From the NCBI GenBank assembly GCA_023413015.1, contig JAEZQR010000037.1, forward strand, positions 1-11,374: a stretch of 11,374 nt of DNA, written 5' to 3'. Origin of the DNA: Pseudomonadota bacterium. Its GTDB lineage: Bacteria > Pseudomonadota > Alphaproteobacteria > Sphingomonadales > Sphingomonadaceae. Position numbers and translations under genes: made by a program. The notes under the pieces were generated by a model, which searched no databases, was not told the origin of the DNA, and saw only the letters and a program-made list of their open reading frames with translations. Shown in pieces: positions 1-7,250 of this stretch (position 1 is the stretch's first letter; every line of letters begins with the position of its first letter).

Positions 1-697
1 CCGCCACCGACCATTGCTCGTAGCGGGCGGGGCGGTCGACGGGGCCGCGCTGGCGCTCGGGGATGAGGATGTAGCCGTCGCCGCGCTCGAAGCGACCCGA
101 CAGCGTCCCGAAGCCGGCGCCGAGCCGCTCGGCGAGCGAGGCAGCGGCCTCGACGCTGTCGCGGCTGCCGTAAGCCGCGCTCAGGACGGTGGGGGCGAGG
201 TCATCGCGCGTGGCACTGAACAGCTCGATCGTCCCGCCGACCGCGCCGGCGCCGAACGGCCCCGCCCCGCCGCCGCGCGTCACGCGGACTGCGCCCAGCC
301 GCTCGGGGTCGAGCGCGGACCAGGGGATGTAGCCGGCGAACGGATCGGCGACCGGTACGCCGTCGAGCAGCACCAGCGCCCGGCTGGAAGCATTGCCGCC
401 CAGGCCGCGCAGCGTCGCGCCCTGGCTCGTCGGGTTGGCGCTCCGGCTGTCGGTGCGGCGGAACTGCTGGAAGCCGGCGATGCCGCGCAACGCGTCCTCC
501 AGCCGGGATGAGGCGCTGCCGGTCAGCCGGTCGCGATCGAGGAGTACGCTGCCGTAAGCCGCGGCGCCGGCCGGTGCGGGCAGGCTGCGGCCGGTAACGA
601 CGATTGTCTCGGGGATGGTCCCGGACGCAGTCTGTGCAAACAGGGGCGCTGCCGGAAACGCGGCCAGCAGGCAGCAGAAGCAGGAAAGACGGGCCAT
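1..697 (-). CDS. TonB-dependent outer-membrane receptor, N-terminal part (runs off left edge)
   Basis: The first 232 codons read without a stop from ATG at 697 to the window edge; the C-terminal barrel is missing. Residues 1-22 form an export signal (MARLSCFCCLLAAFPAAPLFAQ) with an unusual Cys cluster (CFCC). A TonB-box-like stretch ETIVVTG is at 30-36. The plug domain follows at about 38-160, with LEDALRGIAGF, the GATLRGLGGNASSRALVLLDG stretch, VRVTRGGGAGPFGAGAVGG and IELFS. Barrel strands begin near 165. By family knowledge such proteins are outer-membrane channels driven by TonB-ExbBD that import scarce ligands; the plug alone does not reveal the ligand. The start was chosen because it gives a signal peptide followed directly by the plug; its ribosome site is weak (CAGGG). 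It is divergent from the M28 peptidase gene, with about 120 bases between the starts. I saw no cobalamin or other riboswitch there and no convincing promoter. Confidence 0.93.
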   Translation of the reverse strand, partial: MARLSCFCCLLAAFPAAPLFAQTASGTIPETIVVTGRSLPAPAGAAAYGSVLLDRDRLTGSASSRLEDALRGIAGFQQFRRTDSRSANPTSQGATLRGLGGNASSRALVLLDGVPVADPFAGYIPWSALDPERLGAVRVTRGGGAGPFGAGAVGGTIELFSATRDDLAPTVLSAAYGSRDSVEAAASLAERLGAGFGTLSGRFERGDGYILIPERQRGPVDRPARYEQWSVA

Positions 698-819
698 AGC
701 CCTGTGCCATGGCGACGGTAGGCCGCAGCGTCAACGCATCCGTTGCGGAGTTCACGAACCCGCTTCCTTTGGGCTACACCCATCCGCATTACTCCCCAGC
801 ACGAAAGCGGATGACGTTC

Positions 820-2472
820 ATGAAGCTATCGACTCTCCTTGCCGGCGCGGCGCTCCTGTCCTCGGCCGTGGCGGTTGCGGCGACGGCGCCGACCTTCGAT
901 GCGGCCCGCGTCAGCCGCGACGTGCAGGTGCTGTCGAGCGATGCGTTCGAAGGCCGCGCGCCGGCTACTGCCGGCGAGACGAAGACGGTGGAGTATATCG
1001 TTGCGCAGATGAAGGCAGCCGGCCTCCAGCCGGGTGGCCCGGCGACGAACGGCACGCGGAGCTGGACGCAGGACGTGCCGCTGCTGAAGTCGGACATCGT
1101 GGGAACCCCCGAGTTGTCGATGAGCGTCGGCGGCAAGGCCCGCCCGCTCGCTCAAGGCAACGAAATCTCGGTGCGCGCTGCGCTCACCGGTCAGACGCAG
1201 ATCAGCCTCAAGGACGCGCCGCTGGTGTTCGTCGGCTACGGCGTGAGCGCGCCCGAGCGCAACTGGGACGACTTCAAGGGCGCCGACCTCAAGGGCAAGG
1301 TGCTGGTGGTGCTCGTCAACGACCCCGATTTCGAGGGTGGCGAAGGCGATTTCGGCGGCAAGGCCATGACCTACTACGGCCGCTGGTCGTACAAATATGA
1401 GGAAGCGGCGCGCCAGGGCGCAGCCGGCGTGCTCGTGATCCACGAAACCGAGCCGGCATCCTATGGCTGGGCAACGGTCAAGAATTCCAACACCAACACG
1501 ATGTTCGACATCGTGCGCGACAACCCGGCCGCAGCGCACACGCCGATGGAAGGCTGGATCCAGCGCGACCTCGCCGTCGATCTGTTCAAGGCGGCCGGTC
1601 ACGACTTCGACGCGATGAAGGCGGCGGCGAAGAAGCGCGACTTCAAGCCGGTCGCGCTCAACAGCACGCTGTCGGCGAGCTACACGGTGAAGCCCGAGAC
1701 GATCGTGTCGAAGAACGTGCTCGGCCTGCTGCCCGGCAAGAGCCGTGCCGACGAGACGGTGATCTATTCGGGCCACTGGGACCATCTCGGCGTCGGCGAG
1801 CCCGACGCCCGTGGCGACCGCATCTACAACGGCGCGCGTGACAACGCCTCGGGCATTGCGATGATGCTCGAGCTCGCCCGCGCCTTCGTTCAGGCGCCGC
1901 GCACCGACCGCTCGCTCGTGTTCCTGGCGGTGACCGCCGAGGAGAAGGGACTGCTCGGCTCGACCTATTATGCCGCCAACCCGGTCTATCCGCTCGCGAC
2001 CACGGCGGGCGTGATCAACCTCGATTCGACGATCGGCCTCGGGGCAGCCAAGGACTTCACCATCTCGGGCACCGCCAAGCTCGGGCTGCTCGACCGGCTG
2101 GTCGCCGAAGGCGGCAAGTTGGGACGGACCTACACGCCCGACCCGCGCGTCGAGGCCGGCGGCTTCTACCGCTCCGACCACTTCCCGTTCGCCAAGCAGG
2201 GCGTGCCGGCGGTCTCGTTCGGCACCGGCCGCGACTTGGTCAATGGCGGCACCGAACGCGCCAAGGCGCTGGGCGAGGCCTATACGCGCGACCGCTATCA
2301 CCAGCAGGCCGACGAATGGAGCGCCGACTGGGACCTCTCCGGCCTCCAGCCCGACCTCACCCTGCTCTACAACGTCGGGCGCGGCCTCGCCGATTCGCGC
2401 GACTGGCCGGAGTGGAGCGCGGACTCGGAGTTCCGGGCGGCGCGCACGGCGAGCGCGGGGGCCCGCCGCTAG
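820..2472 (+). CDS. Exported M28 family zinc metallopeptidase with PA-domain insert
   Basis: A 550-residue protein with a Sec signal peptide (MKLSTLLAGAALLSSAVAVA, cut near 21). The M28 fold is split by a protease-associated (PA) type insert at about 110-265 (PLVFVGYGV, KGKVLVVLVNDPD, AAGVLVIHE). All metal ligands of the co-catalytic di-zinc site are visible: H319 and D321 in SGHWDHLG, bridging D341 in RDNASG, the Glu pair E374-E375 in TAEEKG, D402 in NLDS and H454 in SDHFPF. The family removes N-terminal amino acids from peptides; a periplasmic or secreted aminopeptidase is the best call, with substrate unknown. NLDS replaces the more usual NLDM after the zinc Asp. An in-frame ATG at 811 would add only three residues; 820 gives a clean signal peptide and has a weak GGA 8 bases upstream. 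The gene is divergent from a TonB receptor, so uptake and hydrolysis of the same peptides is possible. It converges on the aldo/keto reductase with 6 bases between stops. Confidence 0.95.
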   Translation: MKLSTLLAGAALLSSAVAVAATAPTFDAARVSRDVQVLSSDAFEGRAPATAGETKTVEYIVAQMKAAGLQPGGPATNGTRSWTQDVPLLKSDIVGTPELSMSVGGKARPLAQGNEISVRAALTGQTQISLKDAPLVFVGYGVSAPERNWDDFKGADLKGKVLVVLVNDPDFEGGEGDFGGKAMTYYGRWSYKYEEAARQGAAGVLVIHETEPASYGWATVKNSNTNTMFDIVRDNPAAAHTPMEGWIQRDLAVDLFKAAGHDFDAMKAAAKKRDFKPVALNSTLSASYTVKPETIVSKNVLGLLPGKSRADETVIYSGHWDHLGVGEPDARGDRIYNGARDNASGIAMMLELARAFVQAPRTDRSLVFLAVTAEEKGLLGSTYYAANPVYPLATTAGVINLDSTIGLGAAKDFTISGTAKLGLLDRLVAEGGKLGRTYTPDPRVEAGGFYRSDHFPFAKQGVPAVSFGTGRDLVNGGTERAKALGEAYTRDRYHQQADEWSADWDLSGLQPDLTLLYNVGRGLADSRDWPEWSADSEFRAARTASAGARR

Positions 2473-2485
2473 GCCGCGCTAGCGG
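2466..2485. terminator. Small hairpin shared by two convergent stop codons
   Basis: Arms CCGCTAG (2466-2472) and CTAGCGG (2479-2485) pair perfectly over 7 bp around a 6-base loop (GCCGCG). The left arm ends with the TAG stop of the M28 peptidase and the right arm begins with the complement of the TAG stop of the aldo/keto reductase. The symmetric position between converging genes suits a bidirectional terminator. No T-tract follows on either strand, so intrinsic termination would be weak; it may only limit read-through or stabilise 3' ends. Confidence 0.4.
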
Positions 2486-3465
2486 TTGACCGCGCGCATC
2501 GACTGCTCGGGGTAGCGGCTGCCCGTCGCCGCGCCGTTCGGGAAGGCACGGTCGATGCGCGCGAGGTCGTCGGGGCCGAGCACCACGTCGAGCGCGGCGA
2601 GGTTCTCCTCGAGATAGCTGCGGCGCTTGGTGCCGGGGATCGGCACGATGTCGTCGCCCTGATGCAGCACCCAGGCGAGCGCCAGCTGCGCCGGCGTGCA
2701 GCCCTTGTCGCGCGCGATCGCCTCGACCTCGGCGACGAGGTCGAGGTTCTTCTGGAACGCCTCGCCCTGGAAGCGCGGATGGTTGCGGCGGGCATCGTCG
2801 GGCGCGAGGTCCTCGGGCGTCTTGATCTGGCCGGTCAGAAAGCCGCGCCCCAGCGGCGAATAGGGCACGAAGCCGATGCCGAGCTCGCGCACGGTGGGCA
2901 GGATCTCGTCCTCGGGGTCGCGGCTCCACAGCGAATATTCGGTCTGGAGCGCGGTGATCGGGTGGACGGCGTGCGCGCGGCGGATGGTCTGCGGCGCGGC
3001 TTCGGAGAGACCGAGGTAACGTACCTTCCCTTCGCGCACCAGCTCGGCCATCGCGCCGACCGTCTCCTCGATCGGCACGTCCGGGTCGACGCGGTGCTGG
3101 TAGTAGAGATCGATGATCTCGATGCCGAGCCGCCTGAGGCTCGCATCGCAGGCGCTGCGCACATAGTCGGGCCGGCCGTTGATGCCGAGGTAGGCGCCGT
3201 CGGGCGCGCGCACGTTGCCGAACTTGGTGGCGACGACCACCCATTCGGGCCGCTCGCGTACCACGTGGCCGACCAGCTCCTCGTTGCGCCCCGCCCCGTA
3301 CATGTCGGCGGTATCGACGAAGTTGATACCCATATCGACCGCGCGGTGGATGGTAGCGACCGCCTCCGCCTCGTCGCGGCCCGAATAGAAGTCGGACATG
3401 CCCATGCAGCCCAGGCCGAGCGCGGACACCTCAAGCCCCTGCGAGCCCAGCTTTCGCATCTGCAT
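2479..3465 (-). CDS. Aldo/keto reductase (AKR13-like)
   Basis: A 328-residue cytosolic NADPH-dependent oxidoreductase of the usual length for the family. The N-terminus MQMRKLGSQGLEVSALGLGC is the standard first beta hairpin and strand. The catalytic tetrad is complete: D51 and Y56 in DTADMYG, K81 in VATKFG, and H124 in YYQHRVDP. The cofactor region lies near the C-terminus (IPGTKRRSYLEENLAALD). DTADMYG and YYQHRVDP, with an LGLSEA strand, are typical of the YakC-type AKR13 group, which reduces aldehydes, and related proteins act on pyridoxal; the true substrate cannot be read from sequence. ATG at 3465 was chosen because GGGAGA lies 7 bases upstream; the longer open frame to 3684 has no family match. 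It is the last gene of the minus-strand block, 47 bases after the solute-binding protein gene. Confidence 0.96.
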   Translation of the reverse strand: MQMRKLGSQGLEVSALGLGCMGMSDFYSGRDEAEAVATIHRAVDMGINFVDTADMYGAGRNEELVGHVVRERPEWVVVATKFGNVRAPDGAYLGINGRPDYVRSACDASLRRLGIEIIDLYYQHRVDPDVPIEETVGAMAELVREGKVRYLGLSEAAPQTIRRAHAVHPITALQTEYSLWSRDPEDEILPTVRELGIGFVPYSPLGRGFLTGQIKTPEDLAPDDARRNHPRFQGEAFQKNLDLVAEVEAIARDKGCTPAQLALAWVLHQGDDIVPIPGTKRRSYLEENLAALDVVLGPDDLARIDRAFPNGAATGSRYPEQSMRAVNR

Positions 3466-3481
3466 GTTCGATCTCCCGAAT

Positions 3482-3506
3482 GACGGTGCGTGCGCCGACA
3501 ACCGTC
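3482..3506 (-). other. Inverted repeat in leader of the aldo/keto reductase gene
   Basis: Arms GACGGT (3482-3487) and ACCGTC (3501-3506) flank a 13-base loop in the 47-base gap between the binding-protein stop and the reductase start. It sits just upstream of the GGGAGA ribosome site. It could modulate read-through within the operon, but a 6-bp repeat in DNA this GC-rich may be chance. Confidence 0.25.
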
Positions 3507-3512
3507 CGCAGG

Positions 3513-4328
3513 CTATTCCGATCCCCGACCGACGACCGGCACATGATATTGCGCCAGCAGCGCATCGATCTCTGGCTTGCGGCGATCGAGCACGGCCTCG
3601 ACCTCGCGGCGGAGCGCCGCATCCTCCTTCCGCACGCCGACCGAGATGTCGAACACCATCGGCCATTGCGGTCCGTCGAGCCACGGCTGCACCGGGGTGA
3701 GCTTGAGCGGGACCGGCGAGCGCGCGGCGAAGAAGCCGGCGAGCGGCCCCCAGACGGCGGCGACGTCGACCTCGCCGTCGGCGACCGCCTTGACGATCAT
3801 AGCCGGCGGGTCGGGCTGGCTGTAGTCGCCGTAGAGCGTGTAGCCGCGCACATTGTCGACGATGCCGCGCCGCGCCAGCGCATGCGCGGGCGGCGTGTTC
3901 GAGGCGTCGTCGCCGATCAGCTGCACCCCGATCTTGAGCTGGCGCAGCCGCGGATCGTCGAGCGAGGCGATGTCGAGGTTGCGGTCGGCGCGCGTCACGA
4001 AGACGTAGGTCGACCGGTAATAGGGCCGGGTCGTGCGGACCATCTCGACGCCGCTAGCGATGCCGGGCCACAGGTCGCACTGCTGCTCCTTGAGCGTGTT
4101 GCGCACATAGCCGCGGCGCTGCGCCCACCAGGTGTAGCTGACCTTGGCGCCGAGGTCGGCGGCGATCAGCTCGGCGATCTTGTTCTCGAGCCCTTCGCCT
4201 GCCGCGTTCGAGAAGGGCAGGTTGTTGGGATCGGCGCAGACGCGCAACTCGCGCTCGGCGGCAGCGGCCGGCGACAGCAGACCGGCCGCCAGCGCGATCG
4301 ATATCAGGGTGCGACCGCGACGCCCCAT
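3513..4328 (-). CDS. Quinoprotein-dehydrogenase-associated solute-binding protein (MoxJ/XoxJ-like)
   Basis: A 271-residue exported protein. Signal peptide MGRRGRTLISIALAAGLLSPAAA is followed by the family hallmark RVCADPNNLPFSN at 29-41. Further family features are the ENKIAELIAADLGAKVSYTWWAQRRG region (48 onward), QCDLWPGI (83-90), GDDASNTPPAHALARRGI (139 onward) and VWGPLAGFF (193-200). Cysteines C31 and C84 could form a disulfide. The fold is that of a periplasmic binding protein of the extracellular type 3 kind. Family members (MoxJ/XoxJ, TIGR03871 type) are encoded with PQQ-dependent alcohol dehydrogenases and are thought to help them mature or pass electrons, not to import solute. The start has GGAGG 6 bases upstream. 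The gene overlaps the end of the beta-propeller gene by 25 bases, so the two are probably translationally coupled. No ABC permease or ATPase is nearby. Confidence 0.93.
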   Translation of the reverse strand: MGRRGRTLISIALAAGLLSPAAAAERELRVCADPNNLPFSNAAGEGLENKIAELIAADLGAKVSYTWWAQRRGYVRNTLKEQQCDLWPGIASGVEMVRTTRPYYRSTYVFVTRADRNLDIASLDDPRLRQLKIGVQLIGDDASNTPPAHALARRGIVDNVRGYTLYGDYSQPDPPAMIVKAVADGEVDVAAVWGPLAGFFAARSPVPLKLTPVQPWLDGPQWPMVFDISVGVRKEDAALRREVEAVLDRRKPEIDALLAQYHVPVVGRGSE

Positions 4329-5311
4329 GGCCGTCCTCCGAGCTTGATGGTCCTGATGGTGCGGTTGGCCCGCAGGTCGATGACGCTGAGGTCGCCCGAC
4401 AGGCCGTTCGCGGCATAGAGGTGCCGCTCGTCGGGCGACAGCGCGAGGCCCCAGTTGCGGAAGCCAACGGGGAAGTAGCGGACGACGCGATAGGTCTTGG
4501 GATCGATCTCGGCGACATGGTTGCCGCGTCCCAGCGCCACGAACGCGCGCGTGCCGTCGTGCGTCATCGCCATCTGGACCGCCTGGACATTCTCGGGCGG
4601 GTCGGCATCCTCGAGGTCGATGACGTGCAGCTCGCGCCGCGACGCGGTGTCGAACACGCTGATCGTCGACCGCAGCTCCGACGACACCCAGAACTGCCGC
4701 CCGTCGGGCGTGAACAGCACGTCGCGCGGGCGCGTGCCGACCATCTTGCTGTCGACCAGCCGGCCATCGCGCGTGTCGATCAGATGGACGAGGCTGGCGG
4801 CTTCCGAGGTGGCGGCGACCCAGCGCCCGTCGGGGCTGATGCCGATGCCCTCTGGCTCGGGCCCGACCTCCACCTCGCGCAGCAGCCGGCCCGACGCCGC
4901 ATCGATGAACGAGACGCGCGCATCATCCTCGTTCGCGACGTAGAAGGTCCGCCCGTCGGGGCTGACCGCGAACCGCTCGGGATCGGGGCCGGACGGCACG
5001 CTGCGGACGAGCTTGCGGCTGGCGAGATCGACAACCCCGATGCGGTTGTCGTCGCTCACCGCGACGAGCAGCTGCTTGCCGTCGGACGACAGGCTCACCC
5101 CACGCGGCCGCTTGCCCACCGCGATCCGCCCCACCGGCTCGAACGTGGTGCCGTCGATAACATGCACCACATCAAGTTCCTCGTCCGAAACAAACACCGT
5201 CTCGGCCGTCGCGCCCGTGGCGAGCGCCAGCCCAAACGCCATGGCTGCCCTGAATCGCCACAGGCCTCCGAGCCTGCCGCCGCGATCGATATCGAGCACA
5301 CCGCCTCCCAC
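4304..5311 (-). CDS. PQQ-catabolism-associated YVTN beta-propeller protein
   Basis: Up to 335 residues made of repeated propeller blades: YVTN-like strands such as VFVSDEELDVVHVID, FYVANEDD and YAANGLSGDLSVID alternate with SPDGR or similar turns (VSPDGRTFYV, ISPDGRWVA, FTPDGRQFWV, LSPDERHLYA). This matches the TIGR03866 kind of protein, usually about 310 residues, found beside quinoprotein dehydrogenases and the MoxJ-like binding protein encoded next here. A hydrophobic segment MAFGLALATGATA is the export signal. The start is uncertain: GTG at 5311 (AGGA upstream), GTG at 5299 (GGGAGG upstream) or ATG at 5242. The GTG starts are preferred because they supply the basic n-region (LWRFRAA) before the hydrophobic core. 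The gene follows the cyclodeaminase gene after 65 bases, the largest gap in the block, where a separate promoter could lie, though I see no clear one. The molecular role is unknown; periplasmic scaffolding or electron-transfer support is inference. Confidence 0.92.
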   Translation of the reverse strand: MGGGVLDIDRGGRLGGLWRFRAAMAFGLALATGATAETVFVSDEELDVVHVIDGTTFEPVGRIAVGKRPRGVSLSSDGKQLLVAVSDDNRIGVVDLASRKLVRSVPSGPDPERFAVSPDGRTFYVANEDDARVSFIDAASGRLLREVEVGPEPEGIGISPDGRWVAATSEAASLVHLIDTRDGRLVDSKMVGTRPRDVLFTPDGRQFWVSSELRSTISVFDTASRRELHVIDLEDADPPENVQAVQMAMTHDGTRAFVALGRGNHVAEIDPKTYRVVRYFPVGFRNWGLALSPDERHLYAANGLSGDLSVIDLRANRTIRTIKLGGRPWGVAVAP

Positions 5312-5376
5312 CTATCCTCAGGCAACGCGGGAGGCGGCCCGAGTGTTTCACCTGGGCTGAGGCGCGGAGGCCGCTC

Positions 5377-6333
5377 TCAACCGCCTTGGCGGCAGGCGCG
5401 ATAGAGGTACCAGGCACTCGCCAGATCCTGCACGATCGAGCCGAGCGACTTGTAGAGGGTGATGTCGGCCGGGGTGAGACGGCCGGCGAGCGTACCGGCC
5501 ATCACCTCGCCGATTTCGCCCAGAACATGATCATCATCCACCCGGCCCGCGGCCTTGGCGCGCAGGAATTCGCCGCCCTGCGACAGCACGCCCGGGCGAT
5601 GATCGGCGAAGAAGCGGGAGCGGCACACAAGGCCGGTATCGATCTCGGCCGCATTCGACCGGCTCGATCCTACCACATTCAGGTGGGTGCCCTCGGGGAC
5701 GAGGCGGCCGTAGAGCAGCGGTTCGGACGCCGCCGTCACCGTGCAGATGATGTCGGCACCGGCGACCGCCCGCTCGACATCCGGCGCGGCCGTTACCGCC
5801 AGCCCAAGTGTGCGCACCCGTGCGGCGAAAGCCGCGGTGCGCGACGGCGAACGCCCCCACACGGCGACATGTTCGATGTCTCGGACGTGGCGGATCGCTT
5901 CGACATGGCGCCACGCCTGCTCGCCATAGCCGAGGATCGCCAAGCGCTTCGCGTCGGGCCGGGCCAGGCAATCCGCCGCCGCCGCCGAGGCGGCGGCGGT
6001 CCGGATCGCGGTGATCTCCCCGGCATCGAGGATGCAGACCGGCGCACCGCTTTCCGGATCGAACAGCGCGACCACCCCTTGGTGGGACGGCAGCCCGCGT
6101 TCGAAATTGCCCGGAAAGACGCTGACGAGCTTGGCCCCGAAGGCGCCGGTGTCGTCCATCCCACCAGGCATTACCCCTAAGGCGCCGCCGCCTTCGAGAT
6201 CGATGATCCCGCGCAACAACTGGCGCGTCCGCCCCTTGGACAGCGCGATCATCGCCTCGCGCATCAGCGGGATGCAGCGATCATATGTCAGATGCCGAGC
6301 AACCTCCTCGGCCGAGATGATCGTCAGCTTCAT
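5377..6333 (-). CDS. Ornithine cyclodeaminase / mu-crystallin family enzyme
   Basis: A 318-residue cytosolic protein of normal family length. The N-terminal dimer domain carries GAFGAKLVSVFPGN with K68, and HQGVVALFDPESGAP. The conserved LDAGEITAIRTAA has R111, a residue that usually holds the substrate carboxylate. The Rossmann part starts at LAILGYGEQA (131-140; the family norm is GxGxQA) and continues with VAVWGRSPSR, ADIICTVT and HLNVVGSSRSNAAEID. The C-terminal DITLYKSLGSIVQDLASA is typical. The family includes ornithine cyclodeaminase, alanine dehydrogenase and ketimine or imino-acid reductases; sequence alone does not pick one, and this is not a confident true ornithine cyclodeaminase. 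Its ATG overlaps the stop of the transporter gene (ATGA, 6333-6330), so translation is coupled. The pairing suggests that it acts on an amino or imino acid related to the imported solute. Confidence 0.95.
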   Translation of the reverse strand: MKLTIISAEEVARHLTYDRCIPLMREAMIALSKGRTRQLLRGIIDLEGGGALGVMPGGMDDTGAFGAKLVSVFPGNFERGLPSHQGVVALFDPESGAPVCILDAGEITAIRTAAASAAAADCLARPDAKRLAILGYGEQAWRHVEAIRHVRDIEHVAVWGRSPSRTAAFAARVRTLGLAVTAAPDVERAVAGADIICTVTAASEPLLYGRLVPEGTHLNVVGSSRSNAAEIDTGLVCRSRFFADHRPGVLSQGGEFLRAKAAGRVDDDHVLGEIGEVMAGTLAGRLTPADITLYKSLGSIVQDLASAWYLYRACRQGG

Positions 6334-7223
6334 GGCGCTTCAGTCAGGCCACCTGCATGCCGCGACCGCATCCAGCGGATCAGCAGCCCGGCGTTGAGCA
6401 GCATGATGACGCCATAGATGTTCTGCATGACCGCAAGCGGGAGGCTACCAAGGACGCTGAGGGTGATGAAGATCGCGAGCGTCACGTTGTGGACGCCCAC
6501 TTCGATCGCCAGCGTCATCGCGTCGCGCGGCCCTGCCCGGATGAGCCATGCGATCGCCAAGCCGGCGAGCGTAGCCGCCAGATTGAGCGTCCAGATCGCG
6601 GGACCGGCCCGCACGACGTTGAGCAGCACCATCTCCAAGCTGACGATCACCGAGAAGCCGATGACGCCGATCATCACGATCATTGCGGTTGGCCGCAGCC
6701 AGCGACTGGCCCGCACCGCGAGGCCGGGGGCGAAGCGATGGACGACCATGCCGGCCACGATGGGAAGCACGGTGATCAGCACCAGCTGCCGCATGGTATC
6801 AAGCACCGACAGTTCGGGGATGCTGCCGCTGATTGCGAAATGGCGGATGCCCCAAGCGAGCAGCAGCGGGATGGTGAACACCGTCACCAGGCTCGAAAGC
6901 GCGGTCAGCACGACGGCGAGCGCGACATTGCCACGGCCCACGAACGTCAGCGCATTCGACGTCGTCCCGGCCGGACAGATGCCGAGGATGAAAAGACCGA
7001 AAGCGAGCTCCGGGGAGAGGCCGAAGACCGCGCCCACCAGCAGTGCGAGCATCGGCATCAGCAGCAGCTGGCCGGCGAGCCCCGTCGCCACCAGCTTCGA
7101 GTTGGTGAGAACGAGCCCGAAGTCGCGCAGCGCCAGCGTCAGGCCCATGCTGAACATGATCAGCATCAGACCGGCCGGCACGAAGACGGTGTTGACGAAG
7201 CTTACGAGATCGGCCGGCATCAT
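6330..7223 (-). CDS. Bile acid:sodium symporter (BASS) family transporter
   Basis: A 297-residue inner-membrane protein with about nine or ten hydrophobic helices. The helix 4 break CPAGTTSNALTFVGRGNVAL (83-102) corresponds to the sodium-binding SN motif of the family (S89, N90). The second broken helix has E241-V-G-V-H245-N246, matching the family ExGxQN motif but with His in place of the sodium-site Gln. The family takes up bile acids, pyruvate, pantoate or other organic anions with sodium; the substrate here is unknown. Start ATG at 7223 follows AAAGGGG closely; ATG at 7220 gives better spacing and differs by one residue. The gap to the upstream dipeptidase-like gene is 27 bases and holds a 5-bp hairpin (CCGCG/CGCGG, 7236-7248). 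The next gene starts in ATGA overlap. Position between exported hydrolases and a cytosolic amino-acid enzyme suggests import of a hydrolysis product. Confidence 0.94.
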   Translation of the reverse strand: MMPADLVSFVNTVFVPAGLMLIMFSMGLTLALRDFGLVLTNSKLVATGLAGQLLLMPMLALLVGAVFGLSPELAFGLFILGICPAGTTSNALTFVGRGNVALAVVLTALSSLVTVFTIPLLLAWGIRHFAISGSIPELSVLDTMRQLVLITVLPIVAGMVVHRFAPGLAVRASRWLRPTAMIVMIGVIGFSVIVSLEMVLLNVVRAGPAIWTLNLAATLAGLAIAWLIRAGPRDAMTLAIEVGVHNVTLAIFITLSVLGSLPLAVMQNIYGVIMLLNAGLLIRWMRSRHAGGLTEAP

Positions 7224-7250
7224 ACCCCTTTCGTGCCGCGCAGCGCGGAC

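Noticed and set aside
698..819. Cobalamin riboswitch or other RNA leader upstream of the TonB receptor
   Set aside because: The conserved B12-box and related leader motifs are not visible, and only about 120 bases are shared with the divergent gene.
826..2301. Long minus-strand open frame antisense to the M28 peptidase gene
   Set aside because: Its translation is Arg/Ala/Val-rich low-complexity text with no domain, as expected from the opposite strand of a GC-rich gene whose plus-strand product has every M28 ligand.
3466..3684. N-terminal extension of the aldo/keto reductase frame
   Set aside because: The added residues match nothing, overlap the binding-protein gene, and a strong GGGAGA site marks ATG 3465.
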